Below, one piece after another: positions 42,207 to 51,124 of a stretch of DNA of 64,000 nucleotides; position 1 is the first letter of the stretch, and the number at the start of each line of letters is the position of its first letter. Both the position numbers and the translations under genes were made by a program. The notes below the pieces were generated by a model. That model saw only the letters and a program-made list of their open reading frames with translations, was not told the origin of the DNA and did not search any database. Source of the DNA: Mesorhizobium sp. GbtcB19 (GTDB taxonomy: Bacteria; Pseudomonadota; Alphaproteobacteria; Rhizobiales; Rhizobiaceae); the NCBI RefSeq assembly GCF_019091085.1, contig NZ_JAGXJY010000010.1, positions 1 through 64,000 on the forward strand, read 5' to 3'.

Positions 42207-43409
42207 ATGGCCACGACCACTGCCCCCTGGGCCACCGAAAAGCCGACCGCCCTTCTGGTGCTCGCCGACGGCACGGTGATCGAAGGCCGTGGTCTCGGCG
42301 CCACCGGGTCGGCGGTCGCGGAAGTCTGCTTCAACACCGCGCTGACCGGTTACGAGGAAATCCTCACCGATCCGTCCTACGCCGGCCAGATCGTCACCTT
42401 CACCTTTCCGCATATCGGCAATGTCGGCACCAATGACGAGGACATCGAGGATTTGCATCCGGCTGCCCGCGCCGGCGCCGTCGGCGCCATCTTCAAGGCC
42501 AATGTCACCGACCCCTCGAACTATCGCGCCGCCGGCCATCTCGACCAGTGGCTGAAGCGGCGCGGCATCGTCGCGCTTTCCGGCATCGATACCCGCGCGC
42601 TGACCGTGCTGATCCGCGAGAAGGGCATGCCCAATGCCGTTATCGCGCACGCGCCGGACGGCGTCTTCGACATCGAGGACTTGAAGCGGCAGGCCGCCGC
42701 ATGGTCGGGCCTGATCGGCCTCGATCTCGCCAAGGAAGTGACGTCCGGCCAGTCCTCGGTCTGGCGCGAGACCCCATGGATCTGGAACGAGGGCTATGGC
42801 GAGCGGGGCGTGCCGTCGATGCACGTCGTGGCCATCGACTATGGCGTCAAGCGCAACATCCTGCGCCTGTTGGCGGGCCTCGGCGCCAAGGTCACCGTCG
42901 TGCCGGCGAAGACGGGCGCCGAGGAGATCCTGGCCATGCAGCCGGACGGCATCTTCCTGTCGAACGGCCCCGGCGATCCGGAAGCGACCGGCGAATATGC
43001 CGTGCCGGTGATCCAGAACCTCTTGAAGACCGACATCCCGGTGTTCGGCATCTGCCTCGGCCATCAGATGCTGGCGCTGGCGCTCGGCGGCAGGACCGAG
43101 AAGATGCATCAGGGCCACCACGGCGCCAATCATCCGGTCAAGGACCATACCACCGGCAAGGTCGAGATCGTCTCGATGAACCACGGTTTCGCCGTCGATG
43201 CCGACTCGCTGCCCGAAGGCGTCGAGGAAACCCATGTCTCGCTCTTCGACGGCTCCAACTGCGGCATCGCGCTGACCGGCCGGCCGGTATTCTCGGTGCA
43301 GCATCACCCCGAGGCGTCGCCCGGCCCGCAGGATTCGCATTACCTCTTCCGCCGCTTCGTCAACCTGATCCGCGAACGGCGCGGCGAGGAAGCGCTGGCC
43401 GAACGTTGA
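42207..43409 (+). CDS. carA: carbamoyl-phosphate synthase small subunit (glutaminase)
   Basis: 400 residues. The N-terminal CPSase_sm domain has LVLADGTVIEGRGLG and FNTALTGYEEILTDPSYAGQ. The class I glutamine amidotransferase domain carries the nucleophile in FGICLGHQMLALAL and the His/Glu pair in VFSVQHHPEASPGP. It supplies ammonia to CarB for arginine and pyrimidine synthesis. CAGGAGTGCCGCC precedes the ATG. The large subunit gene is not adjacent but about 16 kb downstream on the same strand. Confidence 0.98.
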   Translation: MATTTAPWATEKPTALLVLADGTVIEGRGLGATGSAVAEVCFNTALTGYEEILTDPSYAGQIVTFTFPHIGNVGTNDEDIEDLHPAARAGAVGAIFKANVTDPSNYRAAGHLDQWLKRRGIVALSGIDTRALTVLIREKGMPNAVIAHAPDGVFDIEDLKRQAAAWSGLIGLDLAKEVTSGQSSVWRETPWIWNEGYGERGVPSMHVVAIDYGVKRNILRLLAGLGAKVTVVPAKTGAEEILAMQPDGIFLSNGPGDPEATGEYAVPVIQNLLKTDIPVFGICLGHQMLALALGGRTEKMHQGHHGANHPVKDHTTGKVEIVSMNHGFAVDADSLPEGVEETHVSLFDGSNCGIALTGRPVFSVQHHPEASPGPQDSHYLFRRFVNLIRERRGEEALAER

Positions 43410-43431
43410 CACACTCTGTGGGTTAGCTATA

Positions 43432-43463
43432 ATATCGCCAAATGGAGATAAGAGCGGCGATAT
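43432..43463. promoter_or_regulatory. candidate operator of the toxin-antitoxin pair
   Basis: ATATCGCC (43432-43439) and GGCGATAT (43456-43463) form an 8-bp interrupted dyad with a 16-base spacer just before the toxin start. TAGCTATAAT immediately upstream could be a -10 region. Autoregulation by the XRE antitoxin is likely. Confidence 0.65.
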
Positions 43464-43466
43464 CCG

Positions 43467-43718
43467 GTGAAGACCATCATCCTCTCGGCGGCCGCGGCTC
43501 GTGATCTCGACAATCTACCCGCCGACGTTCGGAACCAGATATCCGAGGGCCTGATAGATTACGCGATGAGCGGTCGAGGAGATGTAAAGCGCTTAACTGG
43601 TAGAGACGGCTACAGGCTGCGGATCGGTCGCTACCGAGTTATATTCGATGAGAACCGCACCACCGTCCTAGCGATCTACATAGGAAAACGCGAGACAATA
43701 ACCTACAGCAGGTCATAG
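43467..43718 (+). CDS. RelE/ParE-family toxin
   Basis: 83 residues from a GTG at 43467: MKTIILSAAAARDLDNLPAD, then GDVKRLTGRDGYRLRIGRYR and a final VLAIYIGKRETITY. The RxxxGxYRVIF and IGKR features are those of the RelE/ParE mRNA interferase or gyrase-poison fold. Toxin precedes antitoxin, the HigBA-like order. An interrupted palindrome sits between carA and the start. The pair is the first insertion between carA and carB. Confidence 0.88.
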   Translation: MKTIILSAAAARDLDNLPADVRNQISEGLIDYAMSGRGDVKRLTGRDGYRLRIGRYRVIFDENRTTVLAIYIGKRETITYSRS

Positions 43719-43732
43719 CAGGACAAGATGTC

Positions 43733-44116
43733 ATGAATGCCCCGCAAATCATCAAAACCTCGACCGGCGAAGAATTGGTCGTGATCCCCAAGGCGGATTA
43801 CGAGGCGTTGTTGCATGCCGCCGAGGAGGCTCTCGAAGATGCTGCGGATGTCGCCATCTATGACGAGCGCAAAGCCGACCTCAAAACCGAAAAGGCGCTG
43901 CCGGCAGACGTGACCATGGATGTCTTGCGCGGCTCCAGTCGACTCAAGGCGCTGCGCAACTGGCGAAAGCTCACCCAGGCCGAACTGGCCGCAGCGATCG
44001 GTGTCAGCCAGGGGTTCCTGTCGGACCTCGAATCCAATCGCCGCAAGCCGTCTGAGCAAACCAGCGCAATGCTGGCGAAGGCGCTCGATATCCCCGGAGA
44101 ATGGATCGAGCCTTAG
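43733..44116 (+). CDS. XRE-family antitoxin with N-terminal extension
   Basis: 127 residues. Residues about 1-65 are a helical segment (TGEELVVIPKADYEALLHAA), seen in antitoxins with a PHD/RelB-like toxin-binding head. The XRE helix-turn-helix occupies about 68-125: LKALRNWRKLTQAELAAAIG, VSQGFLSDLESNRRKPS. It follows the toxin by 14 bases and neutralises it; the DNA-binding part should recognise the 43432-43463 dyad. Confidence 0.88.
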   Translation: MNAPQIIKTSTGEELVVIPKADYEALLHAAEEALEDAADVAIYDERKADLKTEKALPADVTMDVLRGSSRLKALRNWRKLTQAELAAAIGVSQGFLSDLESNRRKPSEQTSAMLAKALDIPGEWIEP

Positions 44117-44122
44117 TCGTTC

Positions 44123-45394
44123 TCAGGCCGCGTCCGACACCGCTGCTTCCTGCGTGTGCATGCGCTCGACTTCCTTCGGCGTCGGCTTGGCCACCTTCGT
44201 CACGAAGACGATGACCGCCAGCGTCAGGAAGATCGCGCCGAGCACATAGGGAGCGCCGCCGAACACGACCGGCGCCGCCGGGCTCGTGAACCAGGAAAAG
44301 ATCGCCGTGTAGAGCAGCGGCGTGACGATCGAGGTGATCGAGAAGATCGAGGTCATCGCGCCCTGCAATTCGCCCTGCGCCGAAGGCGGCACCTTGGCGG
44401 CAGCGAGGCTTCTGAGCGGCGGGTCCGCCAGCGCCTCGAGGCAGCCGGCGACGATCACGGCATAGATCATCCAGCCTTGTGTCGCGAAGGCGTAGCCGAA
44501 GGCGCCGAGCGCGGTGAAGGTCAGCCCGATCGCCGCTGTCTTCCACTCGCCGAGCTTCGGGATGACCCGCGGCAGCACCGTCGCCATGACGATCGCGCCG
44601 CACAGGCCGAAGGCGCCGAGCGAAAAGCCGATCTGCGTTTGGCTCCAGCCATAGCGGTAGGTTGAGACGAACGACCAGACCGCCGGATACATCATGTGGC
44701 CGAGCGTCATCAGGAAGAAGACCAGCCCGATCCAGCCAATGCCCGGATAATTGCGCATCTGCATCAGCGTGCCGACCGGATTGGCGCGCTTCCATTCGAA
44801 CGGACGGCGATGCTTCTGGTCCAGCGTTTCCGGCAGGAAGACCATCGCGATCAGGAAATTCACCAGCGCAAGCCCCGCGGCGAAATAGAACGGCACGCGC
44901 GGCCCGAAGGTGCCGAGCAGCCCACCCAGCACCGGGCCGATGACGAAGCCGACGCCGAAGGCGATGCCGAGCAGGCCGAAATTCTTCGCCCGGTTCTCAT
45001 CGTTCGAGATGTCGGCGATGAAGGCCGATGTCGTCGAATAGCTGGCGCCGGAAATGCCGGCAAGCACGCGGCCGATGAACAGCATCGGATAGGACCAGGC
45101 GATGGCGCAGATCAGATTGTCGATCGAGAAGGTCAGCACCGAGGCGAGCAGGATCGGCCGGCGCCCAAAGCGATCGCTCAAGCCGCCGATGATCGGCGCG
45201 AAGAAGAACTGCATCGCCGCATAGACGAAGAACAGCCAGCCGCCCTCGATCGCGGCCTCGCTGACGCTGACGCCGCTCAATTCCTCCAGATAGGCCGGCA
45301 GCACCGGCATGATGATGCCGAAGCCGATGATGTCGAGCAAAAGCGTGGTGAAAACGAGCGCAAGGCCCCGCTTGGCGGTTTTCGGATCGATCAT
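44123..45394 (-). CDS. TCR/Tet-family MFS transporter
   Basis: 423 residues from the ATG at 45394 (MIDPKTAKRGLALVFTTLLL). 12 helices with the TetA-type GFGIIMPVLPAYLEEL, motif A GGLSDRFGRRPILLAS, and GRVLAGISGASYSTTSAFIA. TetA-branch antiporters export tetracycline or other drugs in exchange for protons; most chromosomal copies have other substrates. It is convergent with the toxin-antitoxin pair, six bases apart. Confidence 0.9.
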   Translation of the reverse strand: MIDPKTAKRGLALVFTTLLLDIIGFGIIMPVLPAYLEELSGVSVSEAAIEGGWLFFVYAAMQFFFAPIIGGLSDRFGRRPILLASVLTFSIDNLICAIAWSYPMLFIGRVLAGISGASYSTTSAFIADISNDENRAKNFGLLGIAFGVGFVIGPVLGGLLGTFGPRVPFYFAAGLALVNFLIAMVFLPETLDQKHRRPFEWKRANPVGTLMQMRNYPGIGWIGLVFFLMTLGHMMYPAVWSFVSTYRYGWSQTQIGFSLGAFGLCGAIVMATVLPRVIPKLGEWKTAAIGLTFTALGAFGYAFATQGWMIYAVIVAGCLEALADPPLRSLAAAKVPPSAQGELQGAMTSIFSITSIVTPLLYTAIFSWFTSPAAPVVFGGAPYVLGAIFLTLAVIVFVTKVAKPTPKEVERMHTQEAAVSDAA

Positions 45395-45560
45395 GGCGAT
45401 AAGCTCCTCGGGCCGCCCGGGGCAAGGCGGGACGCACCTTATAGGCGAGCCAGCCGATTGGAACAATAGAAGAACGCGCTGGGCAGCCTCATCCTGACGT
45501 CAACTGACGGCGTGGAGCAGCAGGAGAAACAGGACAATTCAGCACTGCTTTTGTCCGCTG

Positions 45561-46856
45561 TCAGTCAAGCGGCACGAAAATAAATACGGTGATACCGCTT
45601 CTATTCGGATCACGGAACCCAAACATAGACCGCTTTTCTCCGCGCCGCGTTAAATCTTCAACAGTCGACGTAAGATCTTGTATCGTGCGCACGAATTTAT
45701 TTCCGATAGAGACCAATAGAAATCCTGATTTTACACCAGCAATTTCCGCTGTCGAGCCATGCTCAACAGAGCTGACAACGACTCCGGTTCCTTCTATGCC
45801 ATAGGTCGGCTTGACATCTGACAATTCAGAAAATGACACCCCAGATTTTATGAAGTAGTTAAGATTGGTTGCCGCCAACCTTTCGGTTTCACTGTTCCAA
45901 ACTACCAGCCGAAAATATATTAAAATAGATGCCGCCGCCAATATCGCAATTATTATTCTTAAAATATAGTAAGAATAATTTACATCCAACGATTCGCCAA
46001 ATATTCCTTTGTGCTCGGTGCCTGGAGGCGAAATACGACTTGGGTCTCTTTTAGTTGACAACTGCCCGCTGAGTGCTGGCGCCCTCTTCGGTGGCAGTTC
46101 CTTGTCCGAATCCTTGTGCCTTTCCAGGTTAGCGTTTTGTCCAGTAGCCCTATCTGAGGCTGTCGCCGTTTCCCCGACTGGGGCGCCCTGCCGTCCCGGT
46201 TGCTGCTGAGCAGCATCGTTCAAACCGTGTCTTTCTGGCTCAACAAGTTCCTTTCCTTGTGTGGTTTTCAGGTCTGGACGACCCGATAATTCTGGCCCCG
46301 CAAGCGTCTCGATCGAGGCAGGGCGTTCTTGCGTTCGTCGCTTTTCCTCTTCTGCCACGCGCGCATCGGCGGAAGTCCTCTCCTGTTCGCGTCGTTCCAA
46401 TGCGGCTTGAAGCGCCTTGATAAGCTGAGCTTCTTCGGCCCTGGAGCCTCCGTGGGTTGCCAGGAAAGCGTTGCGTCGCGCCAGCGGTTGCAGCTTGCGC
46501 GGCAATTCGGTGGAAAGCGGCATTAGTGCCCCCTGCACGAGGATAGGCACCACATGCTTCTTTTGCTTCAACGCGGATTCGATCTCGACGCGAACGAAAT
46601 CCTCGGGATTGTCCAGCCGCCGCCGCCCCTGCTGGTCCGTTGCGCCGAGCCAGTCACGCCCGATCACCACGAGCACGATGTCGCTAAGTGCGATCTGCGT
46701 CTCTATGTATTCTACGAAGTCAAAACCCGGCGGAATGCTATCTATGTCAAAGAACAGGCGATCCGTACCGAAATCTTCGCTCAACCGTTCATAGAGACGA
46801 ACAGCGAATGCCTGCTCATCCTCTCGGCGATAGCTGATAAAAATATTCCCCGCCAT
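45561..46856 (-). CDS. TIR-domain protein with transmembrane segment and C-terminal PDZ-like domain
   Basis: 431 residues. Residues 1-150 are a TIR domain (IFISYRREDEQAFAVRLYER, RLFFDIDSIPPG, VLVVIGRDWLGAT, EDFVRVEIESALKQKKHVVP); Glu91 in VRVEIESAL is at the catalytic position of NAD-cleaving TIRs. Residues 150-290 are charged, low-complexity and Glu/Gln/Arg-rich. One transmembrane helix spans about 298-319 (ILRIIIAILAAASILIYFRL). Residues 345-430 look like a PDZ domain (GTGVVVSSVEHGSTAEIAGV, FLLVSIGNKFV). By topology the TIR part would be cytoplasmic and the PDZ part periplasmic. The 3' third of the gene (45561-46010) is distinctly AT-rich. It could be a membrane-coupled sensor, possibly in defence. 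Confidence 0.8.
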   Translation of the reverse strand: MAGNIFISYRREDEQAFAVRLYERLSEDFGTDRLFFDIDSIPPGFDFVEYIETQIALSDIVLVVIGRDWLGATDQQGRRRLDNPEDFVRVEIESALKQKKHVVPILVQGALMPLSTELPRKLQPLARRNAFLATHGGSRAEEAQLIKALQAALERREQERTSADARVAEEEKRRTQERPASIETLAGPELSGRPDLKTTQGKELVEPERHGLNDAAQQQPGRQGAPVGETATASDRATGQNANLERHKDSDKELPPKRAPALSGQLSTKRDPSRISPPGTEHKGIFGESLDVNYSYYILRIIIAILAAASILIYFRLVVWNSETERLAATNLNYFIKSGVSFSELSDVKPTYGIEGTGVVVSSVEHGSTAEIAGVKSGFLLVSIGNKFVRTIQDLTSTVEDLTRRGEKRSMFGFRDPNRSGITVFIFVPLD

Positions 46857-46980
46857 GCCTCATGGCCACTGTCTGCGCAAGGCGCCTGAGCCCCTCTCGC
46901 TTGAAAGTGACAGTAACAGTAAGTGACGACATTCCGCCGCGCAAGCTCAGCCACAAATGAAGCTTGAAGCTGTTGCCGCC

Positions 46981-47895
46981 TCAGATCGGACCGCTCATCG
47001 TGTTGCAGTCGGAGAGCTTGCCGCTCTTGAAGCCGCGCGCCAGCCAGGTCTGCCGCTGTTGCGAGGTGCCATGGTTGAAGCTTTCCGGCACCACATAGCC
47101 CTGCATCTTTTTCTGCAGCGTGTCGTCGCCGATCTGCTTGGCGGCGTTCAGCGCGCTTTCGATATCGCCCTGCTCCAAAATACCCTTTTGCTGCGTGTAA
47201 TGCGCCCACACACCGGCGAAGCAATCGGCCTGAAGCTCGATACGCACCGAGAGCTGGTTGGCGTCGGCCTCGCTCATGCCTTGCCGCATCTGGTTGAACT
47301 TGCCCATGATGCCGGTGAGGTTCTGCACGTGATGGCCGACTTCGTGCGCCACCACATAGGCGCGCGCGAACTCGCCGGAAGCGCCGAACTGCTGGTCGAG
47401 CTGCTGGAAGAAGGTCATATCGAGATAGACCTTGTGATCGCCCGGGCAGTAGAACGGCCCGGCCGCCGCCGAGGCGAAACCGCAGGCCGAACGAACCTGG
47501 CCACTGAACAGCACCAGCTTGGGATCCTCGTAGGTCAACCCTTGGGATTTGAAAATGCCGGTCCAGGTATCCTCGGTGTCGGCAAGCACGGTCGCGACGA
47601 ACTGCTTCATCTCGTCATTGGCGGGCGCGTTGCCATTGTCCTGCGTCTCGGTGATCTGCCCACCGCCTCCCGGCAGCAGGCCGCCGCTGCCGTCGCCCAG
47701 GATCTGCGAGGGATCGAAGCCGAAATACCATCCTGCGAGCACGACCAGGATGACCAGGAGGATGCTGCCGCCGCCGCCAGTACGGCCGCCAATGGGGAGG
47801 CGGAACTGGCCGCCACCGCCCAATCCGCCGCCACCGCCGCTGTCGCTGCGGTCATCCTCGATGTTGTCGCTCTGACGACGGCCTCTCCAAAGCAT
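46981..47895 (-). CDS. YpfJ-family neutral zinc metallopeptidase
   Basis: 304 residues from the ATG at 47895 (MLWRGRRQSDNIEDDRSDSG). The Gly-rich head and one transmembrane helix (SILLVILVVLAGWYFGFDPS) are followed by a periplasmic domain with zinc motif VAHEVGHHVQ (HExxH-like, third ligand in ELQADCFAGVWAH). The family hallmark FYCPGDHKVYLDMTFFQ is present. Its substrate is unknown. It lies directly upstream of the TIR-PDZ gene on the same strand, 124 bases apart. Confidence 0.9.
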   Translation of the reverse strand: MLWRGRRQSDNIEDDRSDSGGGGGLGGGGQFRLPIGGRTGGGGSILLVILVVLAGWYFGFDPSQILGDGSGGLLPGGGGQITETQDNGNAPANDEMKQFVATVLADTEDTWTGIFKSQGLTYEDPKLVLFSGQVRSACGFASAAAGPFYCPGDHKVYLDMTFFQQLDQQFGASGEFARAYVVAHEVGHHVQNLTGIMGKFNQMRQGMSEADANQLSVRIELQADCFAGVWAHYTQQKGILEQGDIESALNAAKQIGDDTLQKKMQGYVVPESFNHGTSQQRQTWLARGFKSGKLSDCNTMSGPI

Positions 47896-48041
47896 GGCAA
47901 CTCCTCGCAATGCGAATGTCCTGGAGGGACCGGTATGCCACCGCCCCCTCCAGACAATTATCGTAACGGCCAGCCGGAGTCACAAAATTTTTGTGCTCCC
48001 TGGCAGGACGGCGGGCAGTCAACTCGGATCGGAAATACGCT

Positions 48042-48542
48042 TCAGCGATGCGTCATCGCCCGGCGGAACGCGTCCAGAGTTTCGGCGCTGACATGATGCT
48101 CGATGCCTTCGGCGTCGATGCGAGCCGTCTCGGCGCTGACGCCAAGCGAGCGCAGGAAGGCTTCCACCGTCTGGTGGCGGATGCGGCTTTCGTCGGCGAC
48201 CTTGCGGCCGGCCTCGGTCAGGAACACGCCGCGATAGGGCTTTCGCGAAACCAACCCGTCGGCGCACAGCCTGGTCAGCATCTTCGCCACCGTCGGCTGC
48301 GCTACGCCGAGCCTTGCGGCGATATCCACCTGCCGCGCTTCGTTGCCGTCCTCGATCAGGTCGGCGATCAGCTCGACATAGTCCTCGACCAGCGCGCTGC
48401 GGCGCGCCTGGCGCTGCTGCCGGAACCCTTCCGAATGGATCTCGGCATCCGGAAGCGGCTCTTCGCGTCGAACGGGTCTGTTCCTCGGCGCCAACAAACG
48501 CTCCTTCCTGTTGCCCGAATGCTGAATCGGGATCGCATCCAT
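48042..48542 (-). CDS. mntR: manganese-responsive transcriptional regulator
   Basis: 166 residues, DtxR/MntR family. The winged helix-turn-helix reads LIADLIEDGNEARQVDIAAR then LGVAQPTVAKMLTRLCADGL, and the dimerisation/metal domain has SRIRHQTVEAFLRSLGVSAE and DAEGIEHHVSAETLDAF with the Glu-His-His metal ligands. It represses the divergent mntH when Mn is plentiful. The N-terminal 40 residues are an extension of the usual MntR; a downstream start is possible but the ATG at 48542 is first. Confidence 0.9.
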   Translation of the reverse strand: MDAIPIQHSGNRKERLLAPRNRPVRREEPLPDAEIHSEGFRQQRQARRSALVEDYVELIADLIEDGNEARQVDIAARLGVAQPTVAKMLTRLCADGLVSRKPYRGVFLTEAGRKVADESRIRHQTVEAFLRSLGVSAETARIDAEGIEHHVSAETLDAFRRAMTHR

Positions 48543-48733
48543 AGCACGAACCCCTGTCGGTCCGGCCGTTTATTTGCATTCCCGCGCAGGCGCAACCGGC
48601 GTTTACGGCAGCCCGCCGTTAGCCTGCTCTGGCGCATCACGAAAGCATGATCAATGAAATATAGCCTATTGCATAATGTTGAGCCATGGCGTAGATAAAG
48701 GGGACTTCGATACAGTCCCAGCGGAAATCCCTC

Positions 48734-50092
48734 ATGTCCGACGCCGATGCAGTAACCGTAGCCCGACCCGCGTGGCGATTCGACAGGCCGGACGACGAGC
48801 AGCCCAGCCTGCGCGAGGTGAACGCCTCGATCGCGGTGCCGCAGACCGGCGTCTGGTTCCGCCGGCTGTTCGCCTTCATGGGGCCGGGCTACATGGTCTC
48901 GGTCGGCTATATGGATCCGGGCAACTGGGCGACCGACCTCGCCGGCGGCGCCCAGTTCGGCTACACGCTGCTTTTCATCATCATGCTGTCGAACCTGATG
49001 GCGATCCTGCTGCAGGCGCTGGCGGCCCGCCTCGGCATCGCCACCGGCCGCGACCTCGCCCAAGCGTGCCGCGCCTACTATCCTCGCCCCGTCAACCTGA
49101 TGCTCTGGATCGCCTGCGAGCTGGCGATCATCGCCTGCGACCTCGCCGAGGTGATCGGCACCGCGATCGCCCTGCAGCTTCTGTTCGGCATTCCGCTGAT
49201 CGGCGGCGCCATGCTCACCGCGCTCGACGCGTTTCTAGTGCTTCTCCTGATGAACAAGGGCTTCCGCTACCTCGAAGCCTTCGTCATCGCGCTGCTGATC
49301 ATCATCTTCGGCTGCTTTGCCATCCAGATCTTCGTCGCCGCGCCGCCGGCCGGCACCATTCTGCATTCGATGTTCTTGCCATCGCCCGAGATCGTAACCA
49401 ATCCGGCAATGCTCTACATCGCCATCGGCATCATCGGCGCGACGGTCATGCCGCATAACCTTTACCTGCATTCCTCGATCGTCCAGACCCGCGCCTATGA
49501 GCGCACCGATGCCGGCAAGCGCGACGCCATCAAATGGGCAACGACGGATTCGACCATCGCGCTGATCCTGGCGCTGTTCGTCAACGCTTCGATCCTGATC
49601 GTCGCGGCGGTCGCCTTCCACGACACCGGGCACCAGGACGTGGCCGAGATCGGCCAGGCCTTCGAGCTGCTGTCGCCGCTACTGGGCCTGAGCATTGCCT
49701 CGATCCTGTTCGCGGTCGCGCTGCTCGCCTCCGGCCTCAACTCGACGGTCACCGCCACCCTTGCCGGCCAGATCGTGATGGAGGGCTTCTTGCGCCTGCG
49801 CATCCCGCAATGGGCCCGACGCCTGTTGACGCGCGGCATCGCCATCGTCCCGGTCGTGATCGTCACCGCGCTCTACGGCGAAAAGGGCACGGCCCAGCTG
49901 CTGGTCTTCAGCCAGGTGGTGCTGTCGATGCAGCTGCCTTTCGCGGTCATCCCGCTGGTGCAGTTCGTGTCGGACAAGAAGAAGATGGGCAGTTTCGCCA
50001 TACCGCGCGGCATTGCGGCTCTGGCGTGGGTGGTGGCCGCCGTCATCCTCGTGCTTAACTTCAAGCTGCTCTACGACACCATCGCCGGCTGA
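48734..50092 (+). CDS. mntH: Nramp-type Mn2+ transporter
   Basis: 452 residues, 11 helices expected. The signature FMGPGYMVSVGYMDPGNWAT carries the metal-binding DPGN in helix 1, and IIGATVMPHNLYLHSSIVQT carries the MPH of helix 6. It imports Mn2+ (and Fe2+) with protons. It is divergent from mntR across 190 bases; an AT-rich segment there (ATAGCCTATTGCATAATGTT at about 48660) is where an MntR box is expected but none is certain. Confidence 0.95.
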   Translation: MSDADAVTVARPAWRFDRPDDEQPSLREVNASIAVPQTGVWFRRLFAFMGPGYMVSVGYMDPGNWATDLAGGAQFGYTLLFIIMLSNLMAILLQALAARLGIATGRDLAQACRAYYPRPVNLMLWIACELAIIACDLAEVIGTAIALQLLFGIPLIGGAMLTALDAFLVLLLMNKGFRYLEAFVIALLIIIFGCFAIQIFVAAPPAGTILHSMFLPSPEIVTNPAMLYIAIGIIGATVMPHNLYLHSSIVQTRAYERTDAGKRDAIKWATTDSTIALILALFVNASILIVAAVAFHDTGHQDVAEIGQAFELLSPLLGLSIASILFAVALLASGLNSTVTATLAGQIVMEGFLRLRIPQWARRLLTRGIAIVPVVIVTALYGEKGTAQLLVFSQVVLSMQLPFAVIPLVQFVSDKKKMGSFAIPRGIAALAWVVAAVILVLNFKLLYDTIAG

Positions 50093-50128
50093 CCGCGACA
50101 TTCGCGCCGGCCGCGCTATCTTCGCGCT

Positions 50129-50971
50129 ATGACCGAGCCGGACGAAGCCCGCAGATTCTACGCCAAGCTGATGGCCGCGCATGCACAGTCGGCCGACCCG
50201 CGCATCGAGGAGGCGTTCGCCTCGGTGCCGCGCGAGGCGTTCCTGGGCCCGGGACCATGGACTGTCTTTGCCGGCAAGGGCCGATTCGAAACGCCGCGCG
50301 CCGATCCCTCCTACATCTACCAGAACGTGCTCGTCGTGCTCGATGCCGACAAGGGCATCAACAATGGCGAGCCGATGCTGCATGCCATGTGGCTCGGCAA
50401 GGTCGCCCCGAGGCCGGGCGAGACCGTCACTCATATCGGCGCCGGCACCGGATACTACACGGCGCTGCTGGCGCGGCTGGTCGAGCCCGGCGGCAGCGTC
50501 ACCGCCTTCGAGCTGGAGGCAGGCCTCGCCGCGCGCGCCGAGGCGAACCTTGCCCGATACGCCAACGTCGACGTGGTCCATGGCGACGCCGTCACCGATC
50601 CGCTGCCGCCGTCCGACGTCATCTATGTCAATGCCGGCGTCGTCGCGCCGCCCGCCGCGTGGCTGAAAGCGTTGCAGCCCGGCGGCCGCATGATCTTTCC
50701 GTGGCGCCCGTCCGAAACCGTCGGCGTCGCGGTCGTCGTCACCCGCCGGGAAAACGGCTTCGCCTGCCAACCCTTCATGGGTTCCTGGTTCATCCCCTGT
50801 GTCGGCGCCTCGGTTGCCGGCGTGGCGGCAAGAATACCGACGCGCGAGCGCGCCGCCCGCACCCGCTCGATCTGGCTGACGGCGGACAAGGCTGCGGACC
50901 GCACGGCGACCGCCATCTTCGGCGATGTCTGGTTTTCATCGCGCGCCATCCGCGCCGACAGCGCCCGATAG
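50129..50971 (+). CDS. protein-L-isoaspartate-O-methyltransferase-like methyltransferase
   Basis: 280 residues. SAM-binding motif I is VTHIGAGTGYYTALLARLV, followed by AFELEAGLAARAEANLARY and the strand VIYVNAGVVAPPAAW. The N-terminal SVPREAFLGPGPW region and overall order resemble PCMT-type enzymes, with a C-terminal extension of about 80 residues ending in WFSSRAIRADSAR. The target could be a protein or small molecule; the isoaspartyl role is by similarity only. It begins 36 bases after mntH on the same strand. Confidence 0.8.
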   Translation: MTEPDEARRFYAKLMAAHAQSADPRIEEAFASVPREAFLGPGPWTVFAGKGRFETPRADPSYIYQNVLVVLDADKGINNGEPMLHAMWLGKVAPRPGETVTHIGAGTGYYTALLARLVEPGGSVTAFELEAGLAARAEANLARYANVDVVHGDAVTDPLPPSDVIYVNAGVVAPPAAWLKALQPGGRMIFPWRPSETVGVAVVVTRRENGFACQPFMGSWFIPCVGASVAGVAARIPTRERAARTRSIWLTADKAADRTATAIFGDVWFSSRAIRADSAR

Positions 50972-51017
50972 ATTTTTTCAGGGCCTTGTCGAAATTGCGC
51001 CTGGCCGTTCGTCCTTG

Positions 51018-51067
51018 GAGCAATTCCAGGAAAAGTGCGAAGCGGTTTTCCGTCAGGAATTGCGTCA
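51018..51067. repeat. short rhizobial intergenic repeat with GCAATTCC/GGAATTGC ends
   Basis: GAGCAATTCCAGGAAAAGTG at about 51018 and TTTTCCGTCAGGAATTGCGT at its other end bracket an imperfect palindrome of about 50 bases (GCAATTCC at 51020-51027, GGAATTGC at 51056-51063). This short repeat, with the GAAAAGTG and GGTTTTCCGTC inner parts, is familiar from Mesorhizobium intergenic DNA. It lies upstream of the DHFR-family gene. Confidence 0.65.
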
Positions 51068-51124
51068 ACCACTCTAAGAGAAGTCCGGCCTCGACGGCGC
51101 GGATCGTGAAAACGGAGAACAAAG

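Noticed and set aside
48660..48690. possible MntR box upstream of mntH
   Set aside because: AT-rich and suitably placed, but no convincing symmetry was found by eye, so not listed as a feature.
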